Assembly: GCA_964641135.1 (NCBI GenBank)
Contig: CAZXJV010000035.1
Span: 1 to 27,210, forward strand
Direction of reading: 5' to 3'
DNA: 27,210 nucleotides
Source: Teretinema sp964641135
GTDB lineage: Bacteria; Spirochaetota; Spirochaetia; Treponematales; Treponemataceae
The notes under the pieces are model-generated. The model had not been told where the DNA came from, ran no database searches, and saw nothing but the letters and a program-made list of their open reading frames with translations. Made by a program: the position numbers and the translations under genes. Each line of letters opens with the position of its first letter. The stretch's first letter is position 1. Positions 1 to 8,558 of the stretch are shown here, piece by piece.

Positions 1-26
1 TCATTTTCTGTGGAGTACAGTAAAGA

Positions 27-1739
27 GTGCCTAAAAAAATCAAGATCTGGACTAAAATACTGTTTATTGTTGCTCTTGCAGTTCTGCCGACTGTGGTTAT
101 TACGCTGTATTCTGCACATGTGTACCAGGCAACAGCTGTCCGGGATTCCCAAAATATGGTTGCCCGCCTGTGCGAGGGATATACCAACGAGCAGCGCCTT
201 ATTGTTAATAATGCCCGACAGATGATGATAGCTGTTTCACAGATACGCTCCATCCAGAGCGGAAACTATGAAATGCTGGATCAGTACTTTGAAACCCTGC
301 TTCATCTCTACGAGGATTATGCGACCATTTTGCTTGCCGATGACAAGGGTATTGTACAGGCCTCCGGGGTGTACCGGACGGGATACAGCCTTGCCGATCG
401 GGATTATTTTCAGGCAGCGATACGCACGGGGAATTTTACTATCGGTGAATTTATTACCAGCCGTTCCACCGGCCAGGCATCGCTGGCTTTTTGCTACCCT
501 GTTGCAGATGCTGCCGGCACATTCAGCTACCTTGTTGTTGCTTACTCCCTTGATAAATATACCAGGGAACTGTCAGCTTCCCGCCTGCCGGAAGGCTTCC
601 GTCTGGAAATCTTTGACCGCTTTGGCCGCCGTCTGTTTGCCCTTGAAAACGGTGTTATAGACGAAGGCGGACTGCCCGTTCCTGTCGAACTGTTTGACTG
701 GGTTCAGGACAAAGAACATCATCATGCAGGCACGGTGATGGTTGACGGCTCTACCTACATGGTTGCTACAGGCTCGGTTTCCGACGGTGAGCATCGCTTG
801 TTTATAACGGTCAGGGCAAAAAACGAGATGATTACATCACTGGCGGTTGCCACCGGGTTGCGCTCTATCCTTTTAATGCTGGCTTCCTGCGCCGCTGCTG
901 TTGTTCTTTCTTTATGGCTGGCCCGCCGCCTTTTTGTGGACCGCATCGAACAGGTAACTGCCTACACAAACGCTGTAGCATCCGGCAATCTTTCTGTGCG
1001 TCTTGCCCCGAACCGCGCCCGCGATGAGGTTACCGACCTTATAGATGCCTTTAACACCATGACTGCCACCCTGGAAAACAGGAATGCTGCAAATCATGCC
1101 ATGCTTGAAGAAAAAGAGGTCCTGCTGCTGGAGCTGCAAAAACGGGTTTCCGACAACCTGCAGATTCTTTCCAGCCTTGTGAATCTTCAGATAGAGCACA
1201 GCACCCAGGAGGTTGTGCGCCAGTCTTTGTTGACCGCCCATTCGCGTATTATGGCTCTTGCCCTGGTGTATGAAACCATCTACCGTTTTTCTGATGTCCA
1301 GAAGGTCGGAATGCACCGGTATTGCAACGGTTTGTGCGACTATCTTGTATCCCTGTACACAAATGTCGGTACAGATGTTTCCTGCCTTGTTTCCGGAGTT
1401 GATACCGCCCTGGGTCTGGACAAGGCCATTCCCCTTGGTTTGATACTGAACGAGATGGTTTCAAACTGTCTTTTACATGCCTTCCCGGAAGGATATCGCG
1501 GAATAATCCAGATTCTGTTCTTTTGTGAGGATTCCACACACCTTACCATGCAGATAATCGATAACGGTGTCGGCTTTGACACTGTTGACCGGCGCGGTGG
1601 GTCTCTCGGCTTTGAAATGACCGAAGCGCTTGTTGAACAGATCAACGGCGAGTTGAGGATAAAAAGCGGGCGTGAAGGATCGGTAATAAGCATCTGCCTG
1701 CCTGTCGATCCGGAGCAGATTATCCATAGTATTAATTGA
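27..1739 (+). CDS. Membrane sensor histidine kinase-like protein (dCACHE-HAMP-HisKA_2-HATPase) lacking the phospho-acceptor His
   Basis: 570 residues. An in-frame TAA at 21-23 makes GTG 27 the first usable start, and it keeps the first membrane segment (about 8-30). An extracytoplasmic sensor region (about 31-278) carries the dCACHE-like 'SLADRDYFQAA' motif, so it probably binds a small ligand outside the membrane. A second membrane segment (about 279-299) leads into a HAMP region (about 300-350). The HisKA_2-like helix reads 'LLLELQKRVSDNLQ' at 366-379. Family members normally have His-His before the Arg, but here it is Gln371-Lys372. The ATPase domain looks intact: N-box 'NEMVSN' 475-480, G1 'DNGVGF' 512-517, G2 'SLGFEMTEAL' after it. 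It may bind ATP without autophosphorylating at the usual site, or use another residue. No response regulator is adjacent. The domain calls are confident; the signalling outcome is open. Confidence 0.85.
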   Translation: MPKKIKIWTKILFIVALAVLPTVVITLYSAHVYQATAVRDSQNMVARLCEGYTNEQRLIVNNARQMMIAVSQIRSIQSGNYEMLDQYFETLLHLYEDYATILLADDKGIVQASGVYRTGYSLADRDYFQAAIRTGNFTIGEFITSRSTGQASLAFCYPVADAAGTFSYLVVAYSLDKYTRELSASRLPEGFRLEIFDRFGRRLFALENGVIDEGGLPVPVELFDWVQDKEHHHAGTVMVDGSTYMVATGSVSDGEHRLFITVRAKNEMITSLAVATGLRSILLMLASCAAAVVLSLWLARRLFVDRIEQVTAYTNAVASGNLSVRLAPNRARDEVTDLIDAFNTMTATLENRNAANHAMLEEKEVLLLELQKRVSDNLQILSSLVNLQIEHSTQEVVRQSLLTAHSRIMALALVYETIYRFSDVQKVGMHRYCNGLCDYLVSLYTNVGTDVSCLVSGVDTALGLDKAIPLGLILNEMVSNCLLHAFPEGYRGIIQILFFCEDSTHLTMQIIDNGVGFDTVDRRGGSLGFEMTEALVEQINGELRIKSGREGSVISICLPVDPEQIIHSIN

Positions 1740-1755
1740 CGGTGTCACGGCTCCG

Positions 1756-2466
1756 TTACCAGGAGCGATAGGGTACTATTTCCCGTACATGCAGAATAAG
1801 CCGCAGGTTTGCTACAAACCGGCCCTGCCCGGTGTGGAGCCGGGGTTCTCCCCGCAAAAGCACGTCTGCATGAATCTCTTTTGGTTTGTTTTTTTCAAGA
1901 GTCCGGGCGTGTTCCCGGACGGCATTGAGAACTGCTGCACGGTACGCGTCCCTGATGCCTTCTGCTTCTGCGGTTCGTTCTCCCGTTCCCCGTCCCTGCA
2001 CTGTACGAAATAGCACAGATTGCCAACGATCAATGTGGCGGGCGGTCGCCGCGTCCAGGGTCAGTTCGGCCCAGGTTTCAAGGAGAGGGTAACGGGCACG
2101 CAATTCTGTCAGTTTAAGCCGGTTATCCTGTTCCGGCAGACGCGCAAGCGGAACCATCTCAAAATATTCTTCAACAGCGCGGGCGCGGTCCGGCGGTGTA
2201 TATACGACCCTCCAGCCGAATACCATTCCTTCAAGAACAAATCGGGACAGGTTTTCAAGTTCGGCAAGGGGCGGGACAACAGGATTTGTTTCGCCTGTAG
2301 CCAGATTGCCGGGAACCGGTTCAAGGTAAACCCATACAGGTGCCCGTACTATGCGTTCCCCTGCCGGTCCCGAACCGGAGTAGCTGTCGGCCGGGAGGGG
2401 CCCGGCCAGCATGGCTGCCACAGCGACGGCTAGTACGGCCGGGGCAAAGGCCCTGCGCGGGTTCAC
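1756..2466 (-). CDS. Exported protein of unknown function
   Basis: 236 residues from a GTG start that overlaps the rhomboid stop codon (GTGA, 2463-2466), so it is probably translationally coupled. The N-terminus is a typical signal peptide: Arg4-Arg5, a hydrophobic Ala/Val/Leu stretch to about residue 23, then 'GPLPADS', with likely signal peptidase I cleavage near residue 26. No lipobox cysteine is visible. The mature part is charged, with a helical middle (about 85-185) rich in Glu, Arg and Ala and a basic, strand-like C-terminus ending 'HVREIVPYRSW'. I do not recognise a family. It is the last gene of the seven-gene minus-strand operon. Its place behind a rhomboid protease makes a periplasmic or envelope role plausible, but that is inference. 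Confidence 0.7.
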   Translation of the reverse strand: MNPRRAFAPAVLAVAVAAMLAGPLPADSYSGSGPAGERIVRAPVWVYLEPVPGNLATGETNPVVPPLAELENLSRFVLEGMVFGWRVVYTPPDRARAVEEYFEMVPLARLPEQDNRLKLTELRARYPLLETWAELTLDAATARHIDRWQSVLFRTVQGRGTGERTAEAEGIRDAYRAAVLNAVREHARTLEKNKPKEIHADVLLRGEPRLHTGQGRFVANLRLILHVREIVPYRSW

Positions 2467-3131
2467 CGGTTAAACCAGACCCGCCAAGGCTTGATGCCGA
2501 AACGCAGGCGGAAATACAGCCATGCCACAGCAAAGCCGCCCAGGTGGGTAAAATGCGCAATATTGCCCCCGGTGCGGGCAAACATGTTAAATACTTCATA
2601 ACCTGCATACAGCAGTACAAGAATGGGTGCCGGAACCGGAATAATACCCCAGATAAAAATAACCGAGCGGGGAAACAGGACCGCATAGGCCAGAAGAATA
2701 CCGAATACAGCGCCTGAGGCGCCCAGCAGAATTACCGTTATATTACCGGTTGCCATGTAAAACCCAAGTGAAAGAATGCCCGAAAGGGTACCCGTCAGCA
2801 GGTACAACAAAAGGAATTCTTTGGACCCGATGCGCCGTTCAACAGTTACTCCAAAAATGAGCAATCCGAGCATGTTGGAAATCAGGTGCCAAAAACTTCC
2901 ATGTACAAACTGGTAGGTAAATACCTGCCAGTACATGTGATATTCAAAGAACAGGGCCGGTACCAGGGACGGCAATATTTGTGAACGGGGGTACAGTCGT
3001 CCAAGAAATCGAACTTGAACAGGGTCAATCTGGTTGAATAAATACACCAGAACATTGATACCTATTAAAATAAGGGCTGCATTCCAGAAGACATAGCGAA
3101 AGGGCTTGCGGATAAAACCAGGTTTACTCAT
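2463..3131 (-). CDS. Rhomboid-family intramembrane serine protease
   Basis: 222 residues from ATG 3131. The frame is open further upstream, but this start gives 'MSKPGFIRKPF' right before the first membrane helix and overlaps the alpha-glucosidase stop by 8 bases. Rhomboids cut substrates within or next to the membrane using a Ser-His dyad. The Ser is in 'GASGAVFG' (S139) and the His in 'HFTHLGGF' (H196). The family HxxxN motif in helix 2 is 'HLISN' (H82, N86). About six hydrophobic helices are evident (near 14-32, 70-97, 105-127, 130-152, 155-180, 195-208), which matches the bacterial six-helix core. All key residues are present, so it should be active. The substrate is unknown. It is coupled to the exported protein downstream through a GTGA overlap. 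Confidence 0.9.
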   Translation of the reverse strand: MSKPGFIRKPFRYVFWNAALILIGINVLVYLFNQIDPVQVRFLGRLYPRSQILPSLVPALFFEYHMYWQVFTYQFVHGSFWHLISNMLGLLIFGVTVERRIGSKEFLLLYLLTGTLSGILSLGFYMATGNITVILLGASGAVFGILLAYAVLFPRSVIFIWGIIPVPAPILVLLYAGYEVFNMFARTGGNIAHFTHLGGFAVAWLYFRLRFGIKPWRVWFNR

Positions 3132-4782
3132 GCAACAAACGTACCAATAAAGCCTCGTGCGGGGCAAGCAGAATCCTCTTTGCGTCCAGGCGGGTGCCGG
3201 CTTCCCTCCGGTTGCCGAAGATAACCTCGCAGCGGAACGGGACCGACCACAAACGCGGCGTGTGGGCAAAATTAAGATAACAATCAACAGAACCGGCCGG
3301 GGCAGAGTCCGCGCCGGCAATCGGCGTCGGGGAGCGGCGATAGGCCAAAATGGAATTGACGCCCTTGCTTACAATAAACATTGCTCCGGATTCCAGAACG
3401 CTTTCGTGTTTACGCAGTTCAATCAGCCTGCGATACCAGTGCCACAGGGAATCCGGGTCGCGCATTGCTGCGTGCACGTTAATTCGGCGGTGATTGCGGT
3501 TTACCGGCAGCCAGGGGCGCACCCCGACAGGGCAAAAACCTGCGTTGGGACCGTCATCCCACTGCATGGGGGTGCGTTCGCCGTCGCGGCCGACCGGCAG
3601 GGGCCAGAAGGTTTTACCGGTGGGATCCACCAGCTCGCGGCGATGCATGTGCCGGTTTGTCATGCCGATTTCTTCACCGTAATAAATGAAGGGGGTGCCC
3701 CGTACAGTCAGGAGCAGCATGGCTGTAATCTCCAGCCGGGCCAGGCGCTCCCTGCGGCTGATAGACCAGAAGCGGGTGGCATGCCGCCACTGGTCGTGGT
3801 TGCTCATTGTCAGGTTTGGCCAGCCCCCGGGTGGCAGGGCGTTGTACCATTTATTGAGAGCTTTCACAAAGGATCTTCCGTTCCAGTGCAAAAAAAGCAT
3901 TTCCATATTGAACGCCATGTGCAGTTCGTCTTCGCCGTTTCCCTGGTAGCTTGCCGCCAGATGAGGGTCCTGGCTGAAGATTTCGCCAACAAGGACACGG
4001 TCTCCGGGATATTCGTCGACCAGGGTGCGAATTTCCCGGCAAATTTCGTGGGTTTCCGGCTGGTTACGGTCGTATATGTGCTTTTGAAAAAGATCCGGAT
4101 TTGCCTTGAATGAAAAAGGGTTTGACCGGAATTCCGGATCCTTGATGTACCAGTTCACAACATCCATGCGGAATCCGTCCACTCCCAGTTCCAGCCAGAA
4201 GCGCAGTACGTCAAACATTGCTTCTTTCAGTCCCGGGTGACGCCAGTTGACCTCGGGCTGGTGGCGGGTAAAGGTGGCAAGATACCATTCGTCTGTTTCA
4301 GGGTTCGGCCACCAGGCGCTGGTAAATTCAAACTGGCACAGCCAGTTGTTGGGTTTCGGCAGGGCTTCGCCGGTTTCCGGGTCATGCATCGGATACCAGA
4401 TATACCAGTCATGTTTCGGGTCGTCACGCGACTTACGGGCTTGTTCAAACCAGGGGTGCTGGTCTGATGTATGGTTTATTACCAAATCAAAGATTATTTT
4501 AAGATGACGACGGTGCGCTTCACGTATCAGATCGCGGGCCGCATCCAGGGAGCCGAAGATGGGGTCGACATCGCAATAGTCGCTGATGTCATACCCGAAA
4601 TCATCCATGGGCGATTTAAAAAACGGCGAGATCCACAGGGCTGTTACTCCCAGCTCGCACAGATAGTCCAGTTTTGTGATGATGCCTGCCAGGTCACCGA
4701 TGCCGTTGCCGTCCGCATCAAGAAAGCTGCGTGGGTAAATCTGGTAAAAGACCGCGGTTTTCCACCAGGGCTGATCTTTCAT
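3124..4782 (-). CDS. GH13 alpha-glucosidase / oligo-1,6-glucosidase-type enzyme
   Basis: 552 residues with no signal peptide, so cytoplasmic. It begins 'WWKTAVFYQIYPRSF', the usual N-terminus of oligo-1,6-glucosidase-type GH13 enzymes. All four GH13 regions are visible: I 'DLVINHTSD' (99-107), II 'GFRMDVVNW' with nucleophile D207, III 'VGEIF' with acid/base E267, and IV 'TMSNHDQ' with D330. The enzyme would release glucose from short alpha-glucosides. The 'VVNW' after the nucleophile is of the kind tied to alpha-1,4 or 1,6 preference, but I cannot decide linkage from sequence alone. It starts 5 bases after the diguanylate cyclase stop with no clear ribosome site, suggesting coupling. It could complete hydrolysis of products from the secreted amylase at the other end of the window. 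Confidence 0.92.
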   Translation of the reverse strand: MKDQPWWKTAVFYQIYPRSFLDADGNGIGDLAGIITKLDYLCELGVTALWISPFFKSPMDDFGYDISDYCDVDPIFGSLDAARDLIREAHRRHLKIIFDLVINHTSDQHPWFEQARKSRDDPKHDWYIWYPMHDPETGEALPKPNNWLCQFEFTSAWWPNPETDEWYLATFTRHQPEVNWRHPGLKEAMFDVLRFWLELGVDGFRMDVVNWYIKDPEFRSNPFSFKANPDLFQKHIYDRNQPETHEICREIRTLVDEYPGDRVLVGEIFSQDPHLAASYQGNGEDELHMAFNMEMLFLHWNGRSFVKALNKWYNALPPGGWPNLTMSNHDQWRHATRFWSISRRERLARLEITAMLLLTVRGTPFIYYGEEIGMTNRHMHRRELVDPTGKTFWPLPVGRDGERTPMQWDDGPNAGFCPVGVRPWLPVNRNHRRINVHAAMRDPDSLWHWYRRLIELRKHESVLESGAMFIVSKGVNSILAYRRSPTPIAGADSAPAGSVDCYLNFAHTPRLWSVPFRCEVIFGNRREAGTRLDAKRILLAPHEALLVRLLHE

Positions 4783-4787
4783 GCTGA

Positions 4788-5831
4788 CTATTCGGCGACT
4801 GTTACGCGGTTGCGGCCGTTCTGTTTGGAGCTGTACAGGGCCTTGTCGGCGCGATCAACCAGATCCTTTGCGCTTTGGTCGATCTCCGGGTTGTACTGGG
4901 CCACACCGATGGATATGGTCAGGTTAAGGTGCTGGCCGTCGTACAGGATATCAAGATTCTCTATTGATGAGCGGATTCTCTCTGCTATCTTCAGGGCGGT
5001 AGGGGCCGGGGTGTCGCAGAGCATGACTACGAATTCCTCGCCGCCATAGCGGGCAGCCATGTCCTGATTGCGGGTGTTTTGCTGTACAACCTTCGCAACC
5101 ATTTGCAGAACAACATCGCCGCAGGCATGGCCGTAGGTGTCGTTAAACCGCTTGAAGAAGTCGATATCAAGCATCAGTACAGATAGCGGCATGCGCTGGT
5201 TGTCGCTTGTTTCCAGTTTTTCCACCAGTACGGTGTAAAAATAGTGTTTGAGCTTGAGATGGGTCATCATGTCGGTTGTGGTCATTTCCAGCAGGGCCGC
5301 ATTGCTGATGGCAATTGCTGCAAGGGATGCGATGTTGATGATGTGCTCTTTTTCGTATTCGGAATAGGGTTCAGCGGTAATCTGTTCGCCAAGTACCAGG
5401 ATGCCGTTGATATGGTTCTTTGCCTTCAGCGGTACCAGAAGCGAGGGCTCAAGTGAAACCAGGGCGTCCAGCGCCTCGTCTTTACCGATTTTTTGTTCAA
5501 GTTCATCGAGGGTGAAACAGCTATTCTCCTGGTTCATCAGCTTGATAAGGGGATGCTGCTCCGGAATGGTGTACTCAAAGCTGGTTTCCAGTTCAAACCC
5601 GCAGTAGTTGCGGTTCAGTATAAACTCGTTTGCGTCAAAGTTTTTTTTGGTGAAGATAGCTACACCCAGGGTTTTCATCTGGCCCATACATGTATATAGC
5701 AGGGCTTCAATCAGCGTAGAGAAGTCGATAACAGAGTTAAGGCTTTTCGAAATTTCGAGCAACTGCTTCAGATCGTAGATCTGTTTTTCGTAGGTAGCAT
5801 CGCTCGATGCGGTTTTCTTCTGCTTTGCCAT
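4788..5831 (-). CDS. GAF-GGDEF diguanylate cyclase
   Basis: 347 residues from ATG 5831. A TTG at 5861 would add 10 residues but overlaps the upstream gene; the ATG leaves a 7-base gap and is preferred. A short coiled segment (about 13-35) precedes a GAF-like sensor domain (about 36-185). The GGDEF domain (about 186-345) contains 'LDIDFFKRFNDTYGHACGD' (221-239), the signature 'GGEEF' (263-267) and an allosteric I-site 'RNQD' (254-257) five residues before it. It should therefore make cyclic di-GMP from two GTP and be inhibited by product. There are no membrane segments, so the signal is intracellular. The ligand of the GAF domain is unknown. It lies between the DUF5312-like gene and the alpha-glucosidase in one operon. 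Confidence 0.92.
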   Translation of the reverse strand: MAKQKKTASSDATYEKQIYDLKQLLEISKSLNSVIDFSTLIEALLYTCMGQMKTLGVAIFTKKNFDANEFILNRNYCGFELETSFEYTIPEQHPLIKLMNQENSCFTLDELEQKIGKDEALDALVSLEPSLLVPLKAKNHINGILVLGEQITAEPYSEYEKEHIINIASLAAIAISNAALLEMTTTDMMTHLKLKHYFYTVLVEKLETSDNQRMPLSVLMLDIDFFKRFNDTYGHACGDVVLQMVAKVVQQNTRNQDMAARYGGEEFVVMLCDTPAPTALKIAERIRSSIENLDILYDGQHLNLTISIGVAQYNPEIDQSAKDLVDRADKALYSSKQNGRNRVTVAE

Positions 5832-5838
5832 TCTGGTC

Positions 5839-7476
5839 TCAATTCTCCGTTTGGTCAGCAAAACTGGTGGGCGAAGTCAATGTACCTACTATAGCATACT
5901 TTTTCATAATTTCAAGGAAATTGCGGAAAACGCTGCTTTCTTTTTCCAGAAGATTGAACGATTCGCTGTTTTTTGTGGAGCTGGTTATCGCCCGGAGATT
6001 GGTAATATATTCCGGAACCGACCGTTTGTTGTCCTCGATTATGATGGCCGCATAATTAAAAACCTCGGAATAGTTCGTAGCCGCCCGTTGAACCAGGGTC
6101 TTGGCCTGCTGGTTCATGTTTTCGACCATCTTTGCCAGCGGTTTTTCAAAATCCATGCCTTTTTCCATCTCCGTAATGTAACCGGTCAGGATTTTAAGAC
6201 TGCAAGGCTGGTTTTCTCCGAAAAGGGATTCGAAATGTACAACCTTCAGGGACATGGATTCACAGGCATAATATGCGGATGAAAAGGATGACTGCAGGCT
6301 GCGGTTGTTAAAAAACCCTTCAACGATGACAGAACGGAGTATTTGCTTGAAATGGGGCTCGAAGTAGTTTAAGGCGAAGGTTTTGATTATCTGCAGGGGC
6401 ATGATCCATTCCAGGGCATGTGTGGAAAACTCCTGCAGAATAGCATTTGTTTCTTCGCAGTAGCCCTCAAGACGCGCTAAATCTACAGAACCGAAGGTAT
6501 CAAATATCAGTTTTGCAATTTCGGATTCCTGGCGTTCTTTTACCAGCTTGCGGGAATCGCTGTGAAAGGTTTCAGTTAAATGAGCCCGGTAGTTCCCGAG
6601 GTAGTCGACCTGCTCTGACGGCATTTGCGGTGAATACTCGGGGTCCTGTTTCGCCACCCGCAATATACCAAGAAGAATGGAGGGTCCCAGTTTTTTTTGG
6701 AAAATGAAGTGGAGGGCCTGGAACAGGCGGGTAATTCGGGCCCGTATTTCATCGGTAAGGGGTGTGTTTGCGGCCCGGGCGGTAAGAATGGCGCACACCT
6801 CGGCCAAAGCCGGATTAAGATCAACTCGTGACATTACGTAGTATAAATCCAGGAGAGACGGGATCATTTCTGTCACTTCTACACCCTGAAAGCTTGGTGC
6901 GTCCACAGTGGCGCTGTCGTCGCTGTAAGCCTTGAAGGCCGGGTCAAACCAGGACAGAAAATCATTGAACCCGAACTTGCAAAAGTCACCAAGGGCATCA
7001 ATTTTTTGCAGCAATACAGCTGCCTGCTTGAGCTGTGAACTGTCCAGGGTTTTTAAAAAAGCCGTAAAATCGCGTCCCTGTTCCTCGATTGCCCGGTCAG
7101 GTCCCTGGGGCTGGGCTATGAGGGCCGTTGCCCGTTCTGCAAAGGTAAACATCTTTCGGGCGGCCCGTTGTGCATCCGTCATGGACAGCTCCAGCAGATA
7201 TTCACGGTAGCGGTCGGCTTGCCGCTTGTCCTGGCTGGCAGTGGTCTTAAGGAGGGTGTCCCGTAACGGTTGAATAAACTGAAAAATCTGGTACAGGGCC
7301 ATGGGCAGGGGCGCCAGGAGTGTGCCGTCCTGCCTCCATACCGGCGGGTCAACGGCTTTGAGTGTAGATTGAATCGATCTGAGAGCCTGCTTTTTTTTAT
7401 ACTCAGGGGAGGAAGAGGAAAAGATTGATCCGAACAGATCAGTGAAGAAGCTGATCAGGGATTCCAGGAGGCTCAT
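5839..7476 (-). CDS. Large conserved spirochaete-type protein (DUF5312-like)
   Basis: 545 residues with no signal peptide and no clear membrane helix. The first 20 residues ('LLESLISFFTDLFGSIF') form a hydrophobic, amphipathic stretch that might touch a membrane. The rest looks almost wholly alpha-helical, with many Phe, Leu, Gln and Lys and no catalytic motif I can name. The length and the start resemble the DUF5312 proteins I associate with spirochaetes; this assignment is from memory and tentative. The ATG at 7476 lies 8 bases after the dusB stop, and the gene ends 7 bases before the diguanylate cyclase start, so it is internal to the operon. The function is unknown. Confidence 0.6.
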   Translation of the reverse strand: MSLLESLISFFTDLFGSIFSSSSPEYKKKQALRSIQSTLKAVDPPVWRQDGTLLAPLPMALYQIFQFIQPLRDTLLKTTASQDKRQADRYREYLLELSMTDAQRAARKMFTFAERATALIAQPQGPDRAIEEQGRDFTAFLKTLDSSQLKQAAVLLQKIDALGDFCKFGFNDFLSWFDPAFKAYSDDSATVDAPSFQGVEVTEMIPSLLDLYYVMSRVDLNPALAEVCAILTARAANTPLTDEIRARITRLFQALHFIFQKKLGPSILLGILRVAKQDPEYSPQMPSEQVDYLGNYRAHLTETFHSDSRKLVKERQESEIAKLIFDTFGSVDLARLEGYCEETNAILQEFSTHALEWIMPLQIIKTFALNYFEPHFKQILRSVIVEGFFNNRSLQSSFSSAYYACESMSLKVVHFESLFGENQPCSLKILTGYITEMEKGMDFEKPLAKMVENMNQQAKTLVQRAATNYSEVFNYAAIIIEDNKRSVPEYITNLRAITSSTKNSESFNLLEKESSVFRNFLEIMKKYAIVGTLTSPTSFADQTEN

Positions 7477-7484
7477 GCTTCATT

Positions 7485-8558
7485 CTAGTCAGGGGTGGCT
7501 GAATTTGCAAGCGAATAACCGTGTTCCTGCAGGATACGCCTGTAATGGTCAATTGTTTCGGCTTTGACAAAGTCAGCCCGCAGCGCGGCACCGCCCTCGA
7601 TTCCCTTGCTGTAGGCGCAAAACCGCTTGCGCATCTCGCGGCAGGCTATGGATTCACCTGCGTCTGCTGCAAGCTGCTGCAGTTCCAGCCAGCCGGCCAG
7701 CAACCGTTCCCGGGGCGGTATGTCCGAGTATGCACCTGTGGTAAGCAGATCAATTGTTTGTTTGAAGATGAAGGGGTTCCCCATGGCTCCGCGTGCGAAC
7801 ATAACGCCGTCGCAGCCGGTTTGTTCAAGCATCCGGCGTGCAGCCTCCGGAGAAAACAGGTCTCCGGATCCGAATACCGGAACAGATCCTCTGCCTGCCA
7901 TGCCGGTTTTGTGTGCGTTGTCGTTACCGGGGCCGCGTTTTTTTACCAGGGCTGACAGTTCCTCCAGGATTTTCCAGTCGGAAGTGCCCTCATAGCCCTG
8001 GGCACGGGTTCGCGGATGGATTGTAAGGGCTGCGGTTCCTGCTTCCAGCGCTGCACAGGCTGCTTCCTTCCAGCTGAGGGTTTTATCGTCCCAGCCTGAC
8101 CGGATTTTCACTGTTACCGGTGTTGCACCAGCTGCCTTGACGACGGCGGCCGTAACTGCATGGAGACGTTCCGGATCCCGGGTCAGCGCAGACCCTGCAC
8201 CCGTTTTAATAATTTTGGGGACCGGACAACCGGCATTGATATCAATACATTCGGGGTTCACTGTTTTACATACCAGGTTTGCGGCTTCGGCCATAACAGA
8301 TGGGTCTCCGCCGAAGATCTGGACTGCATACAGACGTTCGTTGGCTGCACGGGCCATCAATGCTGCGGTTTTTGCGGAGCTGCGAACCAGCGCTTCTGCG
8401 GAAACCATTTCGGTATAGGTAAATGTTGCTCCATATTCGATGCACAGGGCACGGAATGCGCGATCCGAGTACCCGGCTACCGGGGCAAGAAAAAGGTTCC
8501 CTGGAATCTCCAGGGAACCGATGGTTACGGGATGGTACAGGTGTGTGCCCGTGATCAT
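7485..8558 (-). CDS. dusB: tRNA-dihydrouridine synthase, DusB type
   Basis: 357 residues. Dus enzymes reduce uridine to dihydrouridine in tRNA with FMN and NAD(P)H. The N-terminal barrel starts with 'NLFLAPVAGYSDRAFR' (21-36). The catalytic cysteine is in 'DINAGCPVPKI' (C111), and the FMN and substrate residues follow in 'TVKIRSGWDD' and 'IHPRTRAQGYEG'. The phosphate-binding part reads 'PVFGSGD' where most relatives have GNGD. Just before it lies a loop of about a dozen extra polar residues ('GPGNDNAHKTGMAGRG'). The C-terminal helical domain is present. The start ATG overlaps the tatD stop (ATGA, 8555-8558). The length is slightly above the usual 320-340. Confidence 0.93.
   Translation of the reverse strand: MITGTHLYHPVTIGSLEIPGNLFLAPVAGYSDRAFRALCIEYGATFTYTEMVSAEALVRSSAKTAALMARAANERLYAVQIFGGDPSVMAEAANLVCKTVNPECIDINAGCPVPKIIKTGAGSALTRDPERLHAVTAAVVKAAGATPVTVKIRSGWDDKTLSWKEAACAALEAGTAALTIHPRTRAQGYEGTSDWKILEELSALVKKRGPGNDNAHKTGMAGRGSVPVFGSGDLFSPEAARRMLEQTGCDGVMFARGAMGNPFIFKQTIDLLTTGAYSDIPPRERLLAGWLELQQLAADAGESIACREMRKRFCAYSKGIEGGAALRADFVKAETIDHYRRILQEHGYSLANSATPD

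Noticed and set aside
1750..1766. Hairpin GCTCC...GGAGC at the end of the sensor kinase gene
   Set aside because: Five base pairs, overlaps the convergent gene's stop codon, and lacks a T-run.
3157..4113. Open frame of 318 codons on the plus strand
   Set aside because: It is opposite the alpha-glucosidase, whose four catalytic regions are intact; no ribosome site or motif supports the antisense frame.
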